DNA from: an uncultured Clostridia bacterium
GTDB taxonomy: Bacteria > Bacillota > Clostridia > Oscillospirales > Acutalibacteraceae
Direction of reading: 5' to 3'
NCBI GenBank assembly: GCA_937880805.1
Contig: CALGRR010000026.1
Location: 1-6,377 of the forward strand
Length of the DNA: 6,377 nucleotides
The number at the start of each line of letters is the position of its first letter. The first letter of the stretch is position 1. Below, piece by piece: positions 1 through 4,393 of the stretch. The notes under the pieces were generated by a model. The model ran no database searches and had not been told where the DNA came from. It saw only the letters and a list, made by a program, of their open reading frames with translations. A program made the position numbers and the translations under genes.

Positions 1-2
1 CT

Positions 3-158
3 GATCAGGTAATTCCCTTGGAAATCATCAGTGAAGGCAGCGATTATGTAAGATTGTTTGCTGTGATTGGTACAGTGATCATGATCTGTATGGTAATATT
101 AGGTGTATTGATTTCTAAGATCAAGATTGCACAGGCGTTGAAGTTAGGAGAGGACTAA
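3..158 (+). CDS. ABC transporter permease, FtsX/MacB-like, C-terminal fragment
   Basis: The open frame entering from the left edge encodes the last 51 residues of a membrane protein. A hydrophobic stretch (about LFAVIGTVIMICMVILGVLI) is the final transmembrane helix, followed by a short basic cytoplasmic tail ending IAQALKLGED. This tail form is familiar from the FtsX-like permeases of Firmicutes ABC exporters (lipoprotein or antimicrobial-peptide efflux type), in which ...ALKLGED is a common end. The stop (156-158) lies directly before the start of an ABC ATP-binding gene, the usual permease-ATPase operon order. The N-terminus and any substrate information are outside the window. That it is a permease of this class is fairly certain; what it exports cannot be told. 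Confidence 0.75.
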   Translation, partial: DQVIPLEIISEGSDYVRLFAVIGTVIMICMVILGVLISKIKIAQALKLGED

Positions 159-314
159 GTGGATAACATGGAAAATGTAATTGTTACAAAGGGTGTAAAA
201 AAAGGCTTCACTGTAGGTGGCGGTGATACTTTCTGGGCTTTGAAAGGGTTAGATCTGGAAATAAAAAGAGGACAGCTTGATGCTGTCCTTCTTTATTATT
301 TATCAAATCCTTGA
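159..314 (+). CDS. ABC transporter ATP-binding protein, N-terminal fragment cut at a junction
   Basis: The frame starts with GTG at 159, eight bases after the AGGAG at 146-150; ATG at 168 is the alternative but sits too far from that ribosome site. The first ~40 residues (MENVIVTKGVKKGF, then WALKGLDLEIKRGQL) match the opening beta-strands of MacB/LolD-type ABC ATPases, which pair with FtsX-like permeases such as the one just upstream. In the family, RGQL is followed within about ten residues by the Walker A loop GxSGSGKST. Here the frame instead runs into DAVLLYYLSNP and a stop at 312-314, and no Walker A, Q-loop, signature or Walker B exists. Native sequence ends at about 278. The product would be non-functional. 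This is a truncated gene at a sequence junction, not a small protein. Confidence 0.75.
   Translation: MDNMENVIVTKGVKKGFTVGGGDTFWALKGLDLEIKRGQLDAVLLYYLSNP
261..279. other. Junction 1: ABC ATPase gene joined to nitroreductase terminator
   Basis: These ~19 bases read on the plus strand as the conserved ABC ATPase codons EIKRGQL, and on the minus strand as the 3' arm and T-tract of the nitroreductase terminator. Left of it everything belongs to the ABC operon; right of it everything belongs to the nitroreductase. A breakpoint inside a short stretch shared by both partners explains why each makes sense up to here. Whether it arose by misassembly, amplification chimera or real rearrangement cannot be decided from the sequence. 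Confidence 0.6.
263..289 (-). terminator. Intrinsic terminator of the nitroreductase gene
   Basis: The perfect 8-bp stem AGGACAGC (269-276) / GCTGTCCT (282-289) with loop TTGAT is bounded by AAAAA at 263-267. Read on the minus strand, the hairpin is followed by CTTTTTA. It lies 6 bases beyond the nitroreductase stop codon, the expected place for a rho-independent terminator. On the plus strand it has only a weak T-rich tail (TTCTTTATT), so the minus-strand role is preferred. Confidence 0.7.
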
Positions 315-757
315 GCCTTCAGCGTTCTTTTAAGCACTTCCGACATGTATTCATTATCGGACTTTTTATAGCGAACATCCGTAAACACCTGTGCCAAGGT
401 TTCCTTACCATTCTCTTCGATAAACTTCTTATTCTCAGGCAAGCCTTCCTTTTCTGCATAAATCCGGTCAATATCCTGCGACGTATAATCTTTATAGACT
501 TCCTCGTGCAACAGACCTTCTAAAGGCAAACGATCCGTTTGCATAGGTTCTTCATCCGGATATCCTACCGTTATCGTAGCTATGGGCATAACTAAACGCG
601 GCAATTGCAAAGTCTCTATAATCTGGTCCGGATTATAAATCGTTGTACCCAAATAACAAATCCCCAATCCATTCGCTTCAGCCAAAGTGCAAAAATTCTG
701 AGTCCCGATAAAAAAGTGCTTATGCCTGACCTTACGGCTGACTGTGCTATGGCTCAC
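296..757 (-). CDS. Nitroreductase family NAD(P)H-dependent oxidoreductase, C-terminal part
   Basis: The 153-residue minus-strand frame carries a clear nitroreductase signature: TQNFCTLAEANGLGICYLGT, then the strand PIATITVGYPDEEP and TDRLPLEGLLHEEVY. These are the FMN-binding core helix, the GLG(I/T)CYLG loop and the family's VGYP...RLP motif. Such proteins are homodimeric flavoproteins that reduce nitro compounds, quinones or flavins. The extended tail (FIEENGKETLAQVFTDVRY...) resembles Bacteroidales members. Full-length relatives are about 240-250 residues, so roughly 100 N-terminal residues are missing, including the flavin-phosphate arginine/serine motif. The first ~13 residues (MSHSTVSRKVRHK) are merely antisense nadA, so native sequence ends near 709 and the ATG at 757 is not a real start. 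Substrate unknown. Confidence 0.8.
   Translation of the reverse strand: MSHSTVSRKVRHKHFFIGTQNFCTLAEANGLGICYLGTTIYNPDQIIETLQLPRLVMPIATITVGYPDEEPMQTDRLPLEGLLHEEVYKDYTSQDIDRIYAEKEGLPENKKFIEENGKETLAQVFTDVRYKKSDNEYMSEVLKRTLKAQGFDK
686..712. other. Junction 2: nitroreductase (-) joined to nadA (+)
   Basis: In this interval the minus strand still reads as nitroreductase (...IGTQNFC), while the plus strand already reads as NadA (SAKILSPDKKV). Both are sensible for their families. The overlap of about 24 bases is too short for two real convergent coding ends, because each gene is cut mid-domain and both N-termini point into the other gene. It is best read as a breakpoint in a short common word. Confidence 0.6.
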
Positions 758-1402
758 ATGGTTGCCGACGGCATTATTGATGAAATGCGTAATAAGTACG
801 ATGACCTTGCGGTTGTGTGTTATATCAACTCAACAGCAGAGCTGAAATGTCAGAGCGACGTTTGTGTTACTTCATCAAATGCAGTAAAAATTGTTGAAGC
901 ACTTCCGAACAAAAACATTTTCTTTATTCCCGACAGAAATCTCGGTAGATTTGTTGCCGAACAGATACCTGAAAAAAATATAATCATTAATGACGGCTGC
1001 TGTCCGATTCACGCAAAAATCGCAGCGGATCAGCTCACGGCAGTAAAAGAAAAATATCCTCGTGCAATTGTTTTGTCACATCCCGAATGTGAACCTGAAA
1101 TTCTGAAACTGTCCGATTATATCGGAAGCACAGCAGATATAATCACTTATGCAAAGCAGAGTGATGTGAATGAATTTATTATCTGCACCGAAGACGGAGT
1201 GAACTATAAGTTGGTTACGGATAACCCCGATAAAAAGTTTTATTTTCCGAATCCTCATCCCTGCTGTGCCGATATGAAGCTTAACACCCTTGAATCCGTT
1301 CTTTCGGTTCTACAAAATGAAGACAAAGAAGTTATTGTTGATGATGCGGTTCGCATTGGTTCACTTTTACCGCTTGAAAGGATGTTGGAGCTTGGAAAGT
1401 GA
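686..1402 (+). CDS. nadA: Quinolinate synthase A, lacking its N-terminus
   Basis: NadA condenses iminoaspartate with dihydroxyacetone phosphate to give quinolinate, the second step of de novo NAD synthesis, using a [4Fe-4S] cluster. The three cluster-type cysteine sites are all present: DVCVTSSNAVKIVE (Cys codon 863-865), DGCCPIH (998-1003) and HPCCADMKLNTLE (1262-1267). Other family marks are FFIPDRNLGRFVAEQ, LSHPECEPEI, SDYIGST and the end RIGSLLPLERMLELGK. The family is ~300-310 residues. Only ~239 are here, so the first ~70-75 residues (most of domain 1, with substrate-binding residues) are missing. The open frame extends back to a TTG at 605, but 605-685 is antisense nitroreductase; no native start or ribosome site exists. 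It is the first gene of the nadABC-niaR operon, one base before nadB. As sequenced, the product would be inactive; the source genome presumably has an intact gene. Confidence 0.9.
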   Translation, partial: SAKILSPDKKVLMPDLTADCAMAHMVADGIIDEMRNKYDDLAVVCYINSTAELKCQSDVCVTSSNAVKIVEALPNKNIFFIPDRNLGRFVAEQIPEKNIIINDGCCPIHAKIAADQLTAVKEKYPRAIVLSHPECEPEILKLSDYIGSTADIITYAKQSDVNEFIICTEDGVNYKLVTDNPDKKFYFPNPHPCCADMKLNTLESVLSVLQNEDKEVIVDDAVRIGSLLPLERMLELGK

Positions 1403-1403
1403 A

Positions 1404-2678
1404 ATGAACACAGATATTATAATAGTCGGTTGCGGCGTTGCAGGGCTTTACTGTGCGCTTAATCTGCCTCAAGACAAAAGAATAACAATAGTTACAAAAA
1501 ATGAAGCGCCGAAAAGCGATTCGTTTCTTGCTCAAGGCGGTATATGCGTTCTGCGAAATGAAGAAGATTACAAATCATTTTTTGAAGACACGATGAAAGC
1601 GGGGCATTACGAAAACAATCCCGATTCCGTAGAGATTATGATTCGCTCATCTCAGGAGATAATCGGCGACCTTGTTTCCTTCGGTGTACAGTTTGAAAAA
1701 GACGGAGAAGCCTTCACATATACGCGTGAGGGTGCTCATTCAAAGCCGCGAATTCTTTTTCACGAGGATGAAACGGGCAAGGAAATCACATCTCATCTGC
1801 TTGAAACCGCAAGAAACAGACCCAATATCACACTCATTGAAAATTTTACAATGGTTGATCTGATTTGTGACGAAAATATATGTTACGGCATCATCGGTCA
1901 CGATAAAAACGGTGAATATATCGGCATAATCGCAGATTATACCGTGCTTGCAACGGGCGGTATCGGAGGTCTGTTCAAGCATTCCACCAACTACCGTCAC
2001 CTGACGGGCGATGCTCTTGCGCTGGCACTCAAATATGATATTAAGCTGCAGCACATTGATTACATACAGATTCACCCTACAACCCTTTACACCAAGAAGC
2101 ACGGACGTGAATTCCTGATTTCCGAATCAGTTCGTGGTGAGGGCGCAATTCTGCTCAATTCCAAGGGTGAAAGATTTGTCAATGAGCTTCTTCCCCGTGA
2201 TGTTGTTGCAAAAGCAATATTTGATGAAATGAAAAAAGAAGGCAGCGAACACGTCTGGCTTTCTATGGCTCCGATTCCCGAAGAAGAGATAAAAAGTCAC
2301 TTTCCGAATATTTATCAGCATTGCCTTGATGAAGGCTATGACGTAACAAAAGAGCCCATTCCCGTTGTGCCGTCACAGCATTATTTTATGGGCGGCATTG
2401 ATGTTGACCGATACAGCAAAACCTCTATGGAACGCTTATATGCAGTGGGTGAAACTGCTTGTAACGGTGTTCACGGGCGCAACAGACTGGCAAGTAATTC
2501 GCTGCTCGAAAGTCTTGTTTTTGCCAAAAGAGCAGCAAGTCATATCACAGATAATTATACTCAAACGCAACCTCAAAAAGAAGTTATCATAGATTCCGCA
2601 CAATACGACGGCTATGCAGAAAAATATAAGGAAGCAGTTTTAGCTGCTATTGAAAAGGAGAAAAACAGCCATGAATAA
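1404..2678 (+). CDS. nadB: L-aspartate oxidase
   Basis: NadB is a cytoplasmic FAD enzyme that oxidises L-aspartate to iminoaspartate, the first step of de novo NAD synthesis, using oxygen or fumarate as acceptor (fumarate is likely in an anaerobe). ATG 1404 follows GGAAAG and lies one base after the nadA stop. An in-frame ATG further upstream would overlap nadA by more than 100 bases and is rejected. Features of the 424-residue protein: FAD-binding GCGVAG at 9-14, SFLAQGGI at 40-47, EGAHSKPRIL at 109-118, the HPTT active-site segment with His224, RGEGA at 244-248, PRDVV with Arg265, SQHYFMGGI with His326, and GVHGRNRLASNSLLE with Arg359. These correspond to E. coli His244, Arg290, His351 and Arg386 (recalled numbering). 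E. coli NadB is ~540 residues; this one lacks most of the C-terminal helical domain, a short form common in Clostridia. It overlaps nadC by 8 bases. Confidence 0.95.
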   Translation: MNTDIIIVGCGVAGLYCALNLPQDKRITIVTKNEAPKSDSFLAQGGICVLRNEEDYKSFFEDTMKAGHYENNPDSVEIMIRSSQEIIGDLVSFGVQFEKDGEAFTYTREGAHSKPRILFHEDETGKEITSHLLETARNRPNITLIENFTMVDLICDENICYGIIGHDKNGEYIGIIADYTVLATGGIGGLFKHSTNYRHLTGDALALALKYDIKLQHIDYIQIHPTTLYTKKHGREFLISESVRGEGAILLNSKGERFVNELLPRDVVAKAIFDEMKKEGSEHVWLSMAPIPEEEIKSHFPNIYQHCLDEGYDVTKEPIPVVPSQHYFMGGIDVDRYSKTSMERLYAVGETACNGVHGRNRLASNSLLESLVFAKRAASHITDNYTQTQPQKEVIIDSAQYDGYAEKYKEAVLAAIEKEKNSHE

Positions 2679-3522
2679 TATTACTATGAAAATAAACGCA
2701 GATGACATCATTTTAAATGCACTCAAAGAAGATATTACAAGCGAGGATATTTCCACAAACTCCGTTATGCGTCAATATCAGCTCGGCGAGGTTGAGCTGA
2801 TTTGCAAGCAAGACGGTGTTATTGCAGGTCTTGAAGTTTTCAAAAGAGTATTTGAGCTTCTTGATGCTGATACGAAGATTGAGTTTTCCGTTAAAGACGG
2901 TGACAAGGTTAAAAGCGGACAAAAGTTAGGAGTTATCTGTGGTGATATACGAGTTCTGCTTTCGGGTGAAAGAACTGCACTCAACTACTTACAGCGTATG
3001 AGCGGTATCGCAACATACACACGCACCATTGCTGATATGCTTGAAGGAACAAACACCAAACTTCTCGACACCCGTAAAACCACCCCCGGTATGCGTGTGT
3101 TTGAAAAATACGCGGTCAAGGTCGGAGGCGGTTACAATCACCGCTTTAATCTGAGTGACGGCATTCTTCTTAAAGACAATCACATCGGAGCAGCAGGCGG
3201 TGTAAAAGAAGCTGTTGCAATGGCAAAGGAATATGCACCCTTTGTACGTAAAATTGAAATTGAAGTTGAGAATCTTGAAATGCTCAAAGAAGCACTTGAA
3301 GCGGGCGCGGATATAATTATGCTTGACAATATGAGCATCGAGGATATGACAAAAGCCGTTGAACTCTGTGCAGGTAAAGCTGAAACAGAGTGCAGCGGAA
3401 ATGTTACAAAAGAAAATGTTGCAAAACTCACCGATATTGGTGTAAACTATATTTCGAGCGGAGCTCTTACACATTCTTCTCCTATTTTAGATCTCTCGCT
3501 TAAAAATTTGCACGCTGTATAA
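2671..3522 (+). CDS. nadC: Nicotinate-nucleotide pyrophosphorylase (carboxylating), quinolinate PRTase
   Basis: NadC transfers phosphoribose from PRPP to quinolinate and decarboxylates it to nicotinate mononucleotide, the last dedicated step before NadD. The start at ATG 2671 is chosen because AAGGAG (2655-2660) lies ten bases upstream; the longer frame from 2650 has no such site. ATG 2671 overlaps the end of nadB by 8 bases, so translation is probably coupled. The 283 residues match the family length. An N-terminal open-face domain (about 1-105) contains ICKQDGVIAGLEV. The barrel follows with ALNYLQRMSGIAT and Arg101, DTRKTTPG with Arg135/Lys136, GGGYNHR with His157/Arg158, LKDNH with Lys168, IEIEVE with Glu198, and MLDNM with Asp219. 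All catalytic and phosphate-binding residues expected for a type II phosphoribosyltransferase are therefore present. Nothing unusual is visible. Confidence 0.95.
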   Translation: MNNITMKINADDIILNALKEDITSEDISTNSVMRQYQLGEVELICKQDGVIAGLEVFKRVFELLDADTKIEFSVKDGDKVKSGQKLGVICGDIRVLLSGERTALNYLQRMSGIATYTRTIADMLEGTNTKLLDTRKTTPGMRVFEKYAVKVGGGYNHRFNLSDGILLKDNHIGAAGGVKEAVAMAKEYAPFVRKIEIEVENLEMLKEALEAGADIIMLDNMSIEDMTKAVELCAGKAETECSGNVTKENVAKLTDIGVNYISSGALTHSSPILDLSLKNLHAV

Positions 3523-3534
3523 AGGGGTGAATCA

Positions 3535-4047
3535 ATGAAAGCCGCTGACAGAAGAAAAGCAATTGTTAATTTGCTCTTATCATCAAACGAAGCAATATCG
3601 GGCGGTAAACTTTCCGAAGAATTCGGAGTATCAAGACAGATTATTGTTCAGGATATAACCGTGCTCAAAGGTACGGGATATGACATTCTCTCTACCCATA
3701 ACGGATATATTATTCAGAAATCACCTTTAAAAGAGCGTGTTTTCAAAGTGTATCATACAACAGAAGAAACCGAAGATGAACTGACCACCATTGTAAATCT
3801 CGGCGGCACAGTAGTTGATGTGTTTGTCTGGCATAAGGTTTACGGCAAAATGACTGCACCGCTGAACATTTTTTCAAGCCTTCATATAAAACAATTCATT
3901 GAAGGAGTAAGAAGCGGCAAATCATCCGAGCTTATGAACATAACAGGCGGTTATCATTATCACACGGTGCGTGCGGAGTCCGAAGATGTTTTGAATAGGA
4001 TTCAAAACGCTTTAGAAGAACGTGGATATATTGCACAAGGAATGTAA
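3535..4047 (+). CDS. niaR: Niacin-responsive transcriptional repressor NiaR (HTH_11 + 3H domain)
   Basis: NiaR (YrxA in Bacillus) represses NAD-synthesis and niacin-uptake genes when nicotinic acid is present. The 170-residue protein begins with a winged helix-turn-helix (about 5-60; recognition segment VSRQIIVQDITVL, wing STHNGYII). A 3H ligand domain (about 68-168) follows, named for its histidines: VYHTTEETEDEL (His74, Glu82), FVWHKVYG (His100) and GGYHYHTV (His141, His143). Residues 74, 82, 141 and 143 keep the exact spacing of the metal site recalled for Thermotoga TM1602 (His79, Glu87, His146, His148), so metal binding looks intact. ATG 3535 follows AAAGGGGTGA, 12 bases after the nadC stop. 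As last gene of nadABC-niaR it would repress its own operon. The operator before nadA is not in the window; a repeat cluster after niaR is one candidate for another site. Confidence 0.9.
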   Translation: MKAADRRKAIVNLLLSSNEAISGGKLSEEFGVSRQIIVQDITVLKGTGYDILSTHNGYIIQKSPLKERVFKVYHTTEETEDELTTIVNLGGTVVDVFVWHKVYGKMTAPLNIFSSLHIKQFIEGVRSGKSSELMNITGGYHYHTVRAESEDVLNRIQNALEERGYIAQGM

Positions 4048-4074
4048 TGTGTTTTCAGTTATTTTCTACTATAG

Positions 4075-4091
4075 CTGTATACAACCTGTAT
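4075..4091. promoter_or_regulatory. Possible operator: repeated TGTAT/ATACA half-sites abutting the agcS -35
   Basis: CTGTAT occurs at 4075-4080 and again at 4086-4091, an 11-base period that places both on the same face of the helix. The first is part of the perfect palindrome TGTATACA (4076-4083), and ATACA (4079-4083) also pairs across three bases with TGTAT (4087-4091). The last base overlaps the -35 box of the agcS promoter, so a bound protein would block polymerase. NiaR, encoded just upstream, is one candidate binder, but I cannot match this to a NiaR consensus with certainty. No protein is shown to bind. Confidence 0.3.
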
Positions 4092-4119
4092 TGATTTTTA
4101 AGAATTAAAGTGGTATTAT
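4091..4119 (+). promoter_or_regulatory. Sigma-A-type promoter for agcS with extended -10
   Basis: TTGATT (4091-4096) and TATTAT (4114-4119) are separated by exactly 17 bases, and TGG immediately before the -10 supplies an extended -10 element. Each hexamer is one mismatch from TTGACA or TATAAT, or close to it. The predicted start near 4126 precedes the riboswitch leader by about 10 bases, so the whole aptamer is transcribed. There is no hairpin terminator between niaR and this promoter, so some operon read-through into the leader is possible. Confidence 0.65.
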
Positions 4120-4136
4120 ATAGAAAATAAAATAAT

Positions 4137-4303
4137 TTATGGTTGAAGTTTGCAGAAGAAGCAAATGCTGCCGAAGGAGTAACGCTCTCAGGCTTCCCGA
4201 AAGGGAAAGGGACTGCAAACGGACATAACTTTGGAGAAGCTCATTTAATTGAGTGCCGAAGGGGCAAGGCGACAGCTAATCTCTCAGGCAAAAGGACAAA
4301 GTT
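4137..4303 (+). ncRNA. Tandem glycine riboswitch (two aptamers with leader-linker kink-turn)
   Basis: Two glycine aptamers lie in series. Aptamer I (4148-4220) is closed by P1 GTTTGCAG (4148-4155) / CTGCAAAC (4213-4220). It carries the core GCCGAAGGAGTAA (4170-4182) and CTCTCAGG (4185-4192), and a hairpin TTCCC-GAAA-GGGAA with a GNRA loop (4194-4207). Aptamer II (4227-4303) is closed by AACTTTG (4227-4233) / CAAAGTT (4297-4303). It has GCCGAAGGGGCAA (4255-4267), CTCTCAGG (4281-4288) and AAAAGGAC. The leader TTATG (4137-4141) can pair with linker CATAA (4224-4228), flanked by TTGA and GGA. That is the interdomain kink-turn known for this class. It lies before agcS, a known target of this riboswitch. 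Confidence 0.93.
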
Positions 4304-4343
4304 TTTATCACCCGATTTTTCGGGGTGAATTTGTACTTTTGTC
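4295..4343 (+). promoter_or_regulatory. Riboswitch expression platform: alternative pairing with P1 of aptamer II
   Basis: GACAAAGT (4295-4302), which includes the 3' strand of aptamer II P1, can instead pair with ACTTTTGTC (4335-4343) with one bulged T. A local hairpin between them, TCA-CCCGA / TCGGG-G-TGA (4308-4328), would bring the two halves together. The downstream half shares its last two bases with the terminator stem, so this pairing competes with both P1 and, weakly, the terminator. Glycine binding would stabilise P1 and leave the terminator free, giving an OFF switch. The geometry is seen; the direction is inferred. Confidence 0.5.
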
Positions 4344-4371
4344 GGATTACGTCTTGTAATCCGATTTTTTT
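4342..4371 (+). terminator. Intrinsic terminator of the glycine riboswitch
   Basis: The perfect 9-bp stem TCGGATTAC (4342-4350) / GTAATCCGA (4356-4364) with loop GTCTT is followed at once by seven T residues (4365-4371). It sits between the aptamers and the agcS ribosome site (AGGAGG 4378-4383), so it would end transcription before the gene. The position and form are textbook for a transcription-attenuating riboswitch. Confidence 0.9.
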
Positions 4372-4393
4372 ATTTATAGGAGGAATTTTAAAA

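Noticed and set aside
311..523. 70-residue plus-strand frame opposite the nitroreductase
   Set aside because: Phenylalanine/isoleucine-rich translation is what antisense of the Glu/Lys-rich nitroreductase tail yields; no ribosome site.
261..757. Nitroreductase as cargo of a mobile element inserted between an ABC operon and nadA
   Set aside because: No mobility gene, target duplication or inverted ends are present, and the nitroreductase and both neighbours are all cut mid-gene, which an insertion would not do.
605..1402. Intact 265-residue NadA starting at TTG 605
   Set aside because: Residues 1-27 are antisense nitroreductase, no Shine-Dalgarno precedes TTG, and the family's N-terminal substrate-binding part is absent.
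1290..1403. Upstream start for nadB inside nadA
   Set aside because: It would overlap conserved nadA codons by more than 100 bases and adds residues before the FAD-binding strand; ATG 1404 has a ribosome site and the expected N-terminus.
1740..2102. 120-residue minus-strand open frame opposite nadB
   Set aside because: The plus strand here encodes invariant NadB active-site motifs; the antisense product has no recognisable features.
2989..3474. 161-residue minus-strand open frame opposite nadC
   Set aside because: It is antisense to a fully conserved nadC, is cysteine/phenylalanine-rich with no domain, and has no ribosome site; a shadow frame.
4143..4328. 61-residue frame across the glycine riboswitch
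   Set aside because: The bases are explained by aptamer cores and stems; no start codon context, and the translation is low in recognisable protein character.
4308..4328. Hairpin TCACCCGA...TCGGGGTGA as the riboswitch terminator
   Set aside because: It is not followed by a T-run (ATTTGTAC follows); the hairpin at 4342-4364 with seven T residues is the terminator. This one is more likely the bridge of the alternative pairing.
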